Below, piece by piece: positions 6,733-13,603 of a stretch of DNA of 13,603 nt. This stretch comes from JBEKHT01 sp049511715 (GTDB lineage: Bacteria > Chloroflexota > Anaerolineae > Anaerolineales > RBG-16-64-43). Where the stretch lies: positions 1 through 13,603 of the forward strand of contig JBEKXU010000051.1 of assembly GCA_049511715.1 (NCBI GenBank), in the 5' to 3' direction. The position numbers were made by a program, and so were the translations under genes. Numbering within the stretch: the stretch's first letter is position 1; each line of letters begins with the position of its first letter. The notes below the pieces were generated by a model that searched no databases, had not been told where the DNA came from, and saw nothing but the letters and a program-made list of their open reading frames with translations.

Positions 6733-7725
6733 GTGAACGGGGAATCGGCTCGCGAGGCCGCCCATCGCCCCCCATGGGGGGGCAGAACGCTCTTCCGAAT
6801 CTGGCGTCATGGGGACCTAGTTTCCGACGTCCTCGTGAGGCTCTCCTCGATCGCAGTCGTCGGGCTCGTAGGCTTTATTGGCTACGAGCTGTGGCTCCAT
6901 TCGGCCGAGTCCCGGGTCGCCTTTGGGCTTCAGTTCCTGGTGACGGCACAATGGGACCCGTCTATCAAGCTGGTGTTCGGGGCGCTTCCCTTTATCCAGG
7001 GGACCCTGGTCACCTCCTTGGTCGCCCTGGTGATTGCCCTCCCCATGGGCCTGGGAACGGCGATCTTCCTGGCGGAGATGGCACCCGACTGGCTGCGGCA
7101 GCCGGTGGGCTTCCTGGTAGAGATGTTGGCTGCAGTTCCGAGTGTCGTCTATGGCTTGTGGGGATTGTTTGCCTTCATCCCAAGCTTTGTTCGCCCACTG
7201 GCGCTCGGCCTGAACGCCGGCCTAGGATTCCTGCCGGTTCTTGCCGGGCCGGTTTTTGGGCCCAGCCGCCTGGCCGCGTCACTGGTCTTGACCATCATGA
7301 TCCTTCCCACCATTGCCGCGGTGAGCCGAGACGTATTCAGCGCGATCCCGCAGTCGCAGCGTGAGGCGGCCCTGGCCGTGGGTGCAACCCATTGGGAGAT
7401 GATCAGCCAGGTACTCGTGCCCTATGGGCTCTCCGGATTTCTCGGCGCGGCCGTTCTCGCCTTGGGGAGGGCGCTGGGGGAGACGATGGCGGTGACCATG
7501 GTCATTGGCAACACCCTTGACCTATCTCCTTCTCTTCTTCATCCGGGCTACACCATGGCGTCGCTGATCGCTAACGAGTTCACCGAGGCGACCGGCAATT
7601 TGTACCAGAGCGCCCTGATCGAGATTGGGCTGGTGCTGTTCTTCATTACCCTGATCCTCAATTTCCTGGCGAGGCTGCTCGTCTGGCGGGTCTCGCGGCG
7701 GGCTGCAGGAGAAACGCGCGCGTGA
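6733..7725 (+). CDS. pstC: Phosphate ABC transporter permease PstC
   Basis: One of the two membrane subunits that form the phosphate channel. After a cytoplasmic N-terminus of about 30 residues come TM1 (LVRLSSIAVVGLVGFIGYELWL), an extracytoplasmic loop, and five further hydrophobic segments. The coupling 'EAA' loop reads QREAALAVGATHWEMISQVLVP, followed by the PstC-typical GRALGETMAVTMVIGN. The 330-residue length is in the family range. The start is GTG 6733, preceded by a modest CAGGG about 6 nt upstream. It overlaps pstA by 4 nt (GTGA), indicating translational coupling. PstC rather than PstA is supported by gene order and by GETMAVTMVIGN. Confidence 0.93.
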   Translation: MNGESAREAAHRPPWGGRTLFRIWRHGDLVSDVLVRLSSIAVVGLVGFIGYELWLHSAESRVAFGLQFLVTAQWDPSIKLVFGALPFIQGTLVTSLVALVIALPMGLGTAIFLAEMAPDWLRQPVGFLVEMLAAVPSVVYGLWGLFAFIPSFVRPLALGLNAGLGFLPVLAGPVFGPSRLAASLVLTIMILPTIAAVSRDVFSAIPQSQREAALAVGATHWEMISQVLVPYGLSGFLGAAVLALGRALGETMAVTMVIGNTLDLSPSLLHPGYTMASLIANEFTEATGNLYQSALIEIGLVLFFITLILNFLARLLVWRVSRRAAGETRA

Positions 7726-8612
7726 GCCGCGGGACGCTGACTCCTGAGTTTGGTCGGACTCGGGCGGGGCAGCGAAAAACCGTCAATGCCCTGATGCTCG
7801 GGCTGTGCATGGTGATGACTTTGCTCGCGGTTGCGCCCCTCTTGTGGATTCTGATCTATGTGATCGACAAAGGCGGGAGCGTGATAACCTGGGCGTTCTT
7901 CACGCACCTGCCGACTCCTGTGGGCATCCCCGGGGGCGGGATCGTCAATGCCCTGGTCGGCTCGGCGGAGACGGTTGGGCTCGGGCTCGTGGTCTCCGCA
8001 CCGGTCGCCGTGTTGGCCGCATTTTACGCCGCCTCGCACTCTGACTCCGGTCTCGGACTGGCCCTGCGGTTCGCCACCGACGTGTTGTCGGGAGTGCCCT
8101 CCATCGTGATGGGAATCTTCGCATACACCCTTATTGTGCTCCCCATGAGGAGGTTCTCCGCCTTTTCGGGAGGCATTGTCCTGGGGTTCATCATGCTTCC
8201 GACGATCATTCGGACAACCGAGGAAATGCTCCGCCTGGTCCCGAGCTCCCTGCGAGAGGGCTCCTTAGCTCTGGGGGCGGCCGAATGGCGAACTTCCCTC
8301 TCGGTGCTCCTGCCCGCCGCGGCCAATGGGGTCCTGACGGGGGTGTTGCTGGCGATCGCCCGCGGCGCGGGCGAGGCGGCCCCGATGCTCTTTACCGCCT
8401 TTGGCAACCCTTTCTTTAGCACGGCCCTCAACCAGCCCATTGCGACTCTTCCCTTGATTATCTACACCTACGCCATTTCGCCGTACTCCGATTGGAAGGC
8501 CAAGGCCTGGGGGGCCGCACTGGTTCTGATCGTGGTCGTGCTGTTGCTTAATGCCGCGGCACGAGGCTTGGTCTGGTGGCGTACGAGGCGATTAGGAGGT
8601 CAATTGCGATGA
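7722..8612 (+). CDS. pstA: Phosphate ABC transporter permease PstA
   Basis: The second membrane subunit of the phosphate importer. It has a short cytoplasmic N-terminus, TM1 (VNALMLGLCMVMTLLAVAPLLWILIYVI), the PstA-typical segment GIPGGGIVNALVGS, and GVPSIVMGIFAY. The EAA-like loop is SLREGSLALGAAEWRTSLSVLLP, and GAGEAAPMLFTAFGNPFF is diagnostic. The last TM lies near 259-281, followed by basic residues. The 296-residue length is normal. The GTG start at 7722 overlaps the pstC stop, and the pstA stop overlaps the pstB ATG, so the three are co-translated. Confidence 0.93.
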   Translation: MSRGTLTPEFGRTRAGQRKTVNALMLGLCMVMTLLAVAPLLWILIYVIDKGGSVITWAFFTHLPTPVGIPGGGIVNALVGSAETVGLGLVVSAPVAVLAAFYAASHSDSGLGLALRFATDVLSGVPSIVMGIFAYTLIVLPMRRFSAFSGGIVLGFIMLPTIIRTTEEMLRLVPSSLREGSLALGAAEWRTSLSVLLPAAANGVLTGVLLAIARGAGEAAPMLFTAFGNPFFSTALNQPIATLPLIIYTYAISPYSDWKAKAWGAALVLIVVVLLLNAAARGLVWWRTRRLGGQLR

Positions 8613-9472
8613 ACGGTGGCGCCGTCGCCAGGCGTACAAACGAAGAAGCTTTGATCGAGGCACGGTTCGGTGCCTTGCTTCCAGAGGGAAGCGTCCCGGC
8701 CATGGGCGACCCGAAGATCGCGGTTCAGGGACTGAACGTGTTCTACGGCAACTTCCGGGCCGTGGGGGATATCGCTATCAACATCCCGGACCACCGGATC
8801 ACGGCTATTATCGGCCCCTCGGGATGCGGTAAATCGACGCTCTTGCGGGCTCTCAACCGCATGACGGATCTGGTGCCGGGGGCCAGGACCGAGGGCCGGG
8901 TGTTGCTCGATGGGAAGGACATTCTGGCCCCCGGGGTCGATGTGGTCGAAGTCCGTAGAAGAATCGGGATGGTGTTTCAGCGCGCCAATCCATTTCCTAA
9001 GTCGATCTTTGACAATGTGGCCTACGGTCCCAGGCTCTACGGGACACGCGGGTCGCAGCTCGAGGAGGTGGTCGAGAGGAGCCTGCGTTCGGCCGCCCTC
9101 TGGGAAGAGGTCAAGGACAAACTCAGGCACTCCGCTCTGGCGCTTTCCGGCGGCCAGCAGCAGCGAGTCTGCATTGCCCGGGCCATTGCGGTTGAGCCGC
9201 AGGTGATCCTGATGGATGAGCCCGCCTCCGCCTTGGATCCGATTGCGACCCTGCGGATCGAAGAGCTCATGAGGCAGCTCGTCAACCAGTACACGATCGT
9301 GGTGGTCACCCACAACATGCAGCAGGCAGCCCGGGTCTCGGATCTGACCGCGATGATGATGATGCGCCCCGACCGCACGGGGGAGTTGATCGAGTTTGGC
9401 GTCACGGCGCAGATGTTTACCCGACCGAAGGACAAGCGGACTGAGGACTACATCACCGGGCGATTTGGGTAG
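8609..9472 (+). CDS. pstB: Phosphate ABC transporter ATPase PstB
   Basis: The cytoplasmic ATPase driving PstCA. Numbering from ATG 8609 (287 residues): Walker A GPSGCGKST (69-77), Q-loop Gln124 in MVFQRANPFP (the family's 'Q..NPFP'), signature LSGGQQQR (179-186), Walker B VILMDEP (199-205), and switch His235 in VVVTHNMQQA. The end TEDYITGRFG is typical of PstB. ATG 8609 has AGGAGGT 8 nt upstream and overlaps the pstA stop (ATGA). An upstream in-frame GTG (8576) and a downstream ATG (8702) are less well supported. From 8609 the protein carries about 35 residues before the usual start of homology (DPKIAVQGLNVFYG), a little longer than most PstB. phoU follows after 33 nt. Confidence 0.95.
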   Translation: MNGGAVARRTNEEALIEARFGALLPEGSVPAMGDPKIAVQGLNVFYGNFRAVGDIAINIPDHRITAIIGPSGCGKSTLLRALNRMTDLVPGARTEGRVLLDGKDILAPGVDVVEVRRRIGMVFQRANPFPKSIFDNVAYGPRLYGTRGSQLEEVVERSLRSAALWEEVKDKLRHSALALSGGQQQRVCIARAIAVEPQVILMDEPASALDPIATLRIEELMRQLVNQYTIVVVTHNMQQAARVSDLTAMMMMRPDRTGELIEFGVTAQMFTRPKDKRTEDYITGRFG

Positions 9473-9505
9473 GGTCCAAGGGCTCCAGGCAGGGAGGGGT
9501 GAGAG

Positions 9506-10177
9506 ATGCCGAGAGAGACGCTGGAAGGGGAGATCAGGGCCCTCCAGAACGAGGTGCTGGTTTTGGGAAGCATGGTGGAAGAAGCCACTCTGTCCGCGGT
9601 GGAGGCGTTGAGGCGCAGGGATCTACAGGCTTCGCGAGGGGTGATCGCGGGCGATCGCGCCATCAATGCCAAGCGCTTTGCGATTGAGAATGCCTGTCTT
9701 TCCGTGATTGCAACGCAGCAGCCGGTGGCCCACGATTTGCGCACCATCACTGCCATCTTGGAGATCATCACAGAGCTGGAGCGCATTGGAGACTACGCCA
9801 AAGGAATCGCCGAGATCGCCATGCGCCTTGGCGATCAACCGCTGGTCAAACCGCTCATCGACATTCCGCGAATGGCGCAGAAAGCGGTGGACATGCTGCA
9901 CCGCGCGCTCGGTGCCTTTGTGGCCGGGGATGATCACGCGGCCGAGCAAGTGCCTCTGGAAGATGACGAGGTGGATGGACTGTACAACCAGGTCTATCGC
10001 GAACTCCTGACCATCATGATGGCGGACCCGCAAAAGATCGATGGGGCCACCTACCTTTTGTGGGTCGCCCATAACCTGGAACGCATGGCGGATCGGGTGA
10101 CCAACATCTGCGAGCGGACCGTCTTCCTGGCCAAGGGAGAGATGAGCGAGATGGATACTTCCAAGCGCGATGGCTGA
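9506..10177 (+). CDS. phoU: Phosphate signalling protein PhoU
   Basis: A cytoplasmic helical protein linking PstB activity to PhoR, so that phosphate sufficiency turns the regulon off. Its 223 residues form two three-helix PhoU repeats, each with the metal-binding E-x-x-x-D signature: ELERIGDYAKGI (Glu92, Asp96) and NLERMADRVTNI (Glu192, Asp196). IATQQPVAHDLRTI is the usual lead-in to the first signature. The start is ATG 9506 with GGAGGGG upstream. It is the last gene of the locus. No clear T-rich terminator follows, only a weak GC hairpin around 10268-10291. Confidence 0.93.
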   Translation: MPRETLEGEIRALQNEVLVLGSMVEEATLSAVEALRRRDLQASRGVIAGDRAINAKRFAIENACLSVIATQQPVAHDLRTITAILEIITELERIGDYAKGIAEIAMRLGDQPLVKPLIDIPRMAQKAVDMLHRALGAFVAGDDHAAEQVPLEDDEVDGLYNQVYRELLTIMMADPQKIDGATYLLWVAHNLERMADRVTNICERTVFLAKGEMSEMDTSKRDG

Positions 10178-10889
10178 GGGGTGGCATGGGCGAACAACGG
10201 GTTGATTCTGGCTCATCAGCGGCCGCCATGGGGGGATCGGGGACTAGACGACTAGGGCAACGGGTGTGACCGGCCCCCACCCAAGGGGACGGAGAAAGTT
10301 GTGACTACCTAGATAATTGATACCATGGTCGATACTCAAGCGGCCATAGCAATTGCGGGGCGGACCGGGTCGTTGAACACGAAAGCGCACTGCGGTTTCG
10401 CGATTTAGACTTCCAGAACAGGCGGAAGCCCTTGCTTTGCCGCGCAGGAGGGTAACGGGTTTGAGGACTAGGGACGTTTCCCTCCAATGGTGGACCCAAC
10501 TGGTGAGGAGAGCTAGCGGCAATCGGTCGCGTGAACGCTGGCTTCTTGACCTGGCGATGGAGGACATTCAGGTGCAGATGCACGGGAGCATTCTCTGCGA
10601 TGAGTTCAGTCTGGCTGCGCCTGAGGTCGATCGCTGTGGAAAGAACAACCGAATGGCGACAGGGCAGGGTGGACTTGAGAAAAACCTGATCGAGGGAGGA
10701 AGAGTCGGATAGCGGGGTGGTCAAAGAATAGCTTGCGGATGGACCCCCTTAAGGGCATTAAAACCCATCAAGAGAGTAGATTGCATGTTCGATCCAAGTC
10801 CAATTGCAACGCGATCAGCCTGTGGGGCATGTTTGGGGCCAGGAGCGAGGGCATCATGAACGAAATTAGGCCCGAGGTTACGTTGCCCT

Positions 10890-10926
10890 GAAAACAAGAG
10901 AGCCGGGACACCCCGACCCAGCTCTC
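10890..10926 (-). terminator. Terminator-like hairpin on the minus strand
   Basis: Read on the minus strand, GAGAGC (10926-10921) pairs with GCTCTC (10903-10898). Inside, CGGG and CCCG (10915-10912 and 10907-10904) pair around a 4-nt loop, with a 5-nt bulge on one side. The stem is followed by TTGTTTTC. It would suit a leftward transcript, such as read-through from the methyltransferase gene, but it lies about 580 nt beyond that stop. The pairing is clear and the function is a guess. Confidence 0.35.
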
Positions 10927-11116
10927 CGCAAGGAGGAGGAAAAAACCCTTGTAGCATTGTAACATGCAGCCCCCACCATTGGTTGAGCTTTCGCGCGCGT
11001 TTCCCCTACGAATCACCCACGGGCCTGCCTCGGCGCCCATTCCTGGGATGGTTGCGGGCAGGCGCGACAACTCCCAGCTGGGCGAGCGGGGCTTGGGCGT
11101 CGAGGGTTGAGACAGG

Positions 11117-11135
11117 GTAGCGGGAGCTGGACTTG
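11117..11135. repeat. Degenerate direct repeat of the tRNA-Met 3' end
   Basis: GTAGCGGGAGCTGGACTTG agrees with positions 1-19 at 17 of 19 bases and lies in the same orientation. In tRNA terms it is the acceptor 3' strand, the T-stem 3' strand and part of the T loop; beyond it the tRNA identity is lost. It may be a worn attachment-site remnant, and chance similarity cannot be excluded. Confidence 0.35.
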
Positions 11136-11509
11136 CCTGCCATGAGGCCAGCGTAGGAATTAATTATCTCCTGATGAACAATGTATCCGCCCGTCATTCC
11201 CATTTAAAGTAGCGCACCGCCAGATAGCCAAAAACCAGCGTGGAAGTAGAGCGACAATGTTAGATTAGGAATATCTGCTCAGACTTGCACTGGACATCCG
11301 ATTGTAGGCGCCTGAGTAGTTCCTCGGCCCTGGTATCAGGGCAGCTTGAACTTCCCTAGGCGGGAATGTCATTCTTCCTCACCCACGGGAAACTGACCTC
11401 CAGCAGAGGGAGGACGACAGAGACAGGATCATCCAGCTCATCCACGGATTCTCTCTTTCTTGAGCGTCTTATCGGCAGTTTTTGTTGTGACGCTTCCGCT
11501 CTGCTCCCG

Positions 11510-12325
11510 CTAGAACCGATAGAGCAGGATCCGTTCAAATCTCCGCAAGGAATGGACACGGTTTACCACAGCGAACACGACCCGGAACCCCAAGGAGATC
11601 CTGGCGTTTTCTAGTGCTTCGGTCCAGGCCAATTCTCTGACAAGCTGAAGTCGGGGGACCCATTGCTCAATCGTTCGGAGGTCGTCAATCCCCCAGCCTC
11701 CCTTCGCGCCGGTCACGCCGAAGGGGGGATTAACCTTCGAGAGTCGTACGGCCAGCCGACTCCATACGTCAAATGCCAACTGGCCGCTCTGAAAATGGCT
11801 GGTCAGTCGTTGGAGCAGTTCCTTGACCTCGTGTTCTGACAGGTACATCAACAGACCCTCGGCAAGGATCAGCACAGGTCCAGATGTCTGGACCTTGTCC
11901 ACAAAATTGGGGTCCATCACGGAAGATCCGATCAGGAAATACCCATCGCGGGGTGGGTAGAAACGTCGGCGCAACTCGATCACTTCGGGATAGTCCAGAT
12001 CATACCAGCGGACATTCTTTGGTATGGTCACTCGATCTTCGCGACTATCCAAGCCACAGCCCAAATGGAGCACGGTCGCGTCGGAGTGATCGGCGAGAAA
12101 GTCCGTCGTCCACTGATCGAGTTGCTTCGCTCGAATCACGACGTTGAGGACGTCATCCCTCTGGATCCTCAACTTTCGGAAATCGTAATCGAGACGGCGG
12201 ACAATCTCCTCGGCTGCTTCGTCGTGCAGAATCGGGTTCTTCGTCTGACTATCCAGCGCCCTGCAATATAGCGTAGCAAGAAGGGTTTCTTGCTCCTTCC
12301 TGAGGTGAACTTTTTCGGATGGCAT
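11510..12325 (-). CDS. SAM-dependent methyltransferase, LCM (leucine carboxyl methyltransferase-like) family
   Basis: 271 residues with the layout of the LCM/PPM1 group (bacterial members are often annotated 'O-methyltransferase involved in polyketide biosynthesis'). The SAM-binding glycine motif is VLHLGCGLDSR (85-95, family 'LG.GLDTR'). The acidic ribose-binding strand is WYDLDYPEVIELR (107-119). LILAEGLLMYLSEHEVKELL (152-171) matches the family's 'AEG.L.YL'. Start ATG 12325 has AGGAGG 6 nt upstream. The substrate is unknown: bacterial LCM proteins methylate small-molecule carboxyl or hydroxyl groups, and no biosynthetic neighbours are visible to indicate which. Codon use looks less GC-biased by eye than in the pst genes, and the gene is flanked by non-coding DNA and an IS fragment, so acquisition by transfer is plausible. 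The protein looks intact. Confidence 0.85.
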   Translation of the reverse strand: MPSEKVHLRKEQETLLATLYCRALDSQTKNPILHDEAAEEIVRRLDYDFRKLRIQRDDVLNVVIRAKQLDQWTTDFLADHSDATVLHLGCGLDSREDRVTIPKNVRWYDLDYPEVIELRRRFYPPRDGYFLIGSSVMDPNFVDKVQTSGPVLILAEGLLMYLSEHEVKELLQRLTSHFQSGQLAFDVWSRLAVRLSKVNPPFGVTGAKGGWGIDDLRTIEQWVPRLQLVRELAWTEALENARISLGFRVVFAVVNRVHSLRRFERILLYRF

Positions 12326-12450
12326 CCGTTTCCTCCTGAAGAGAGGTTACCTCGACAAGGTTGGATTCGCTTTGATCTTGTTTCTTGCGTTGTGACTTAT
12401 GGCGACTACGAGTAGAGCGCGAAGGATCGACTGTACGCCGTCAGACCAAA

Positions 12451-12693
12451 TGAGACATTGAGGGCGATTTTCTAAGACCCACTTTTCGGCCATAGTATAG
12501 CAAAACGGGAGGCGAAATGGCCGAGAAGAAGCAAGGTGTGGAAGCCACCGTCCGGACGATCCGCCGGGTGACCCGGAAGAAGTACTCAGCAGAAGGGAAG
12601 GTACGGATCGTGCTGGAAGGGCTGCGGGGCGAGGTCAGTATCGCTGCCCTGTGCCGGCGGGAGGGGATTCCCTCGAACCTGTACTACCGCTGC
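12451..12693 (+). mobile_element. IS3-family insertion sequence fragment (left end)
   Basis: The piece contains the start of an IS3-type orfA, preceded by about 66 nt that would normally include the left terminal inverted repeat. TGAGACATTGAGGGCGATTT at 12451 begins with the TG expected of IS3-family ends, but with no right end in the window the boundary is a guess. IS homology stops near 12693, where orfA breaks off. No orfB/DDE transposase and no matching right inverted repeat are present, so the element cannot move by itself. Confidence 0.5.
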
Positions 12694-12807
12694 TCTACTG
12701 TCAATCCTACTCTGCTACTTGTTGGGTTTCTCCCCGATGGTCGTTTCATAGCGCCATTGACCCGCACTCGGTTCTTCGAGTTTATGTGCCAACCGGGGAC
12801 TGACTAA
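12517..12807 (+). pseudogene. IS3-family transposase OrfA, 3'-truncated
   Basis: The first 59 residues are typical of IS3/IS911 OrfA: KKYSAEGKVRIVLEGLRGE followed by a helix-turn-helix, VSIAALCRREGIPSNLYYR. In intact relatives the Tyr-Tyr-Arg is followed by Trp and a 'SKDFLEAGK'-like helix. Here the frame instead runs CSTVNPTLLL and on to a stop at 12807, antisense to the neighbouring gene, so the last ~37 residues are not transposase. The start is ATG 12517 with GGGAGG just upstream. OrfA binds the IS ends, and without its leucine-zipper part and OrfB it is presumably inactive. Confidence 0.8.
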
Positions 12808-13197
12808 CACAGGAATGCCAGGTGTCCTCTTGAAGCGAAGCTCTACAGCCCTCGTGAATACCCCCCATTTCGTTTCTCTACTGGAGATCTCATTCCACGG
12901 CACGGAAAAGGGTGCTGTGCCAATGCGAAAAAGAAAGAGTGGTGAAAACGTTGTTCCCTGTTGGTCAGCATTGATAGTTAGGACAGCACGGTAATAAAAG
13001 TGGTGCCTGAATACGGCACTTTGGAACCGCCAGTGCTGACCGTCTTCTGCGGGTCCTCGTGGATACATCTGGACAAGTGTTGTCCATCCGCTCAGTCGCG
13101 AAAAGATGAGTGAGAGGGATACCCAACCGATAACCCAAGCCAGGAACAATAGCGTGATGGATACTTGATCTTGCATCCCGGCCAATGGTCTAAACAT
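12715..13197 (-). CDS. Small membrane-anchored protein of unknown function
   Basis: 160 residues with one clear hydrophobic segment near the N-terminus (about 12-34, VSITLLFLAWVIGWVSLSLIF), then a soluble domain of mixed strands: SGWTTLVQMYP, WRFQSA, FSPLFLFRIGTAPFSVPWNEI. The pattern SGW..L...YP ... LFLFRIG..P..VPW.EI recalls a widespread uncharacterised single-TM family, by memory only. ATG 13197 has no convincing Shine-Dalgarno site. The in-frame codons upstream back to a stop at 13261 contain no usual start, so a second ATG at 13176 is the only alternative. Its stop lies about 20 nt beyond the broken end of the IS fragment. No function can be assigned. Confidence 0.6.
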   Translation of the reverse strand: MFRPLAGMQDQVSITLLFLAWVIGWVSLSLIFSRLSGWTTLVQMYPRGPAEDGQHWRFQSAVFRHHFYYRAVLTINADQQGTTFSPLFLFRIGTAPFSVPWNEISSRETKWGVFTRAVELRFKRTPGIPVLVSPRLAHKLEEPSAGQWRYETTIGEKPNK

Positions 13198-13504
13198 GTG
13201 AGCAAAGACGCTTGGGTTGGCAAGACGAGAGACCCAATCCGATATGATACGTGTTCTTGCTTATCCGGACAAGCACACCATAGGGATGAGTCCTTCGCTC
13301 GAGGACGAGATTGGTGAAATCGGCAACCCTCCACCTCTTCGGTGATCATTGCAGTCATACCATGGGGAACAGGCGACCCGGATTAGGGATACGGGTCGAG
13401 GGGCAGAGTCCCGTGCCGTCTTCGAACGGCTGATTGGGAGAGGATCCAAGGATTGGGCGCCAATGGGCTTTATGAGGCGTCACGGAATGTGTCAATGGGT
13501 TCTG

Positions 13505-13543
13505 GACACCCGAAACGGGAATTTACTGTAGCTTTTGGGTGTC
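13505..13543. repeat. 11-bp stem hairpin
   Basis: GACACCC-GAAA (13505-13515) pairs with TTTT-GGGTGTC (13533-13543): ten Watson-Crick pairs and one G.T around a 17-nt loop. No T-run follows. Function unknown. Confidence 0.45.
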
Positions 13544-13555
13544 GGACCTCGCTTT

Positions 13556-13574
13556 CTCGCCCGATTCGGGCGGG
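13556..13574 (+). terminator. GC-rich tight hairpin, weak terminator candidate
   Basis: CGCCCGA, T, TCGGGCG (13558-13572) is a perfect inverted repeat, extended by a G.T and a C-G pair to 13556-13574. It is followed only by TTGATC, so the U-tract is poor, and no + strand gene is seen upstream. Confidence 0.3.
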
Positions 13575-13603
13575 TTGATCCACACAGCTGAGGGCATTGT
13601 TGG

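Larger units (their letters stand above)
10178..11509. other. Long stretch without a supported gene downstream of phoU
   Basis: About 1.3 kb. The open frames on both strands are short, overlapping, Arg/Ser-rich and without ribosome sites or family motifs, so none is called. The stretch contains a terminator-like hairpin on the minus strand (10890-10926) and a short copy of the tRNA-Met 3' end (11117-11135). It separates the conserved phosphate locus from the more variable right end and may be decayed DNA. Confidence 0.5.
13198..13603. other. Right-end region without a supported gene
   Basis: About 400 bases to the window edge. Only short overlapping frames without family motifs are seen. The last 100 bases hold two hairpins (13505-13543 and 13556-13574). 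Confidence 0.4.

Noticed and set aside
10305..10724. 139-codon minus-strand frame, with overlapping frames at 10244-10567 and 10437-10712
   Set aside because: Ser/Arg/Pro-rich, mutually overlapping on both strands, no ribosome site and no recognisable domain.
11006..11203. 65-codon minus-strand frame downstream of the methyltransferase
   Set aside because: Low-information sequence with no motif; the possible membrane-like peptide near 11200-11260 lies in another frame with a stop just upstream.
1..13603. CRISPR array, phage module, toxin-antitoxin or restriction system
   Set aside because: No regularly spaced repeats and no proteins of these families were found in any frame examined.

Overview
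The window is a bacterial, GC-rich piece of chromosome built around a complete phosphate-starvation locus: phoB, phoR, pstS, pstC, pstA, pstB and phoU, all on the + strand from about 2838 to 10177. The PstS lipoprotein has a Cys lipobox followed by a Thr/Pro-rich linker, and the PhoR sensor has a large extracytoplasmic domain. Both fit a Chloroflexota-like bacterium, but this is a family-level impression and no rRNA or marker gene is present to confirm it.

Layout. 1-45 (- strand) is the 3' half of an elongator tRNA-Met-like gene, cut off at the anticodon loop. 46-1269 has no convincing protein gene. It contains a long hairpin (494-570) and a tRNA-Leu-like remnant (796-861). surE follows on the - strand (2018 to 1270) with a single-base frameshift near 1452. 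2019-2837 is non-coding leader, including a possible extended -10 promoter for phoBR. phoB and phoR are 6 nt apart. A 107-nt gap with an inverted repeat over the Shine-Dalgarno site leads to pstS. A 158-nt gap with two competing hairpins separates pstS from pstC-pstA-pstB, which overlap by 4 nt at each junction, and phoU follows. 10178-11509 is a second long stretch without a supported gene. It holds a - strand terminator-like hairpin and a short degenerate copy of the tRNA-Met 3' end (11117-11135). The right end carries an LCM-type SAM methyltransferase (- strand), an IS3-family orfA fragment (+ strand), a small membrane protein of unknown function (- strand), and about 400 nt with two hairpins.

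How the genes work together. PstSCAB imports phosphate with high affinity. PhoU couples transporter state to the PhoR kinase, and PhoR controls PhoB, which by family knowledge would activate the pst genes. SurE, a nucleotide phosphatase, lies upstream on the opposite strand, and its frameshift is either a real lesion or a sequence error. The flanks look like worn accessory DNA: tRNA pieces, a truncated transposase, low coding density and scattered hairpins. I found no CRISPR array, riboswitch or rRNA, and nothing I can defend as a wholly new system. The most unusual signals are the tRNA-derived fragments with their distant direct repeat, the 21-bp hairpin, and the structured leaders of pstS and pstC.
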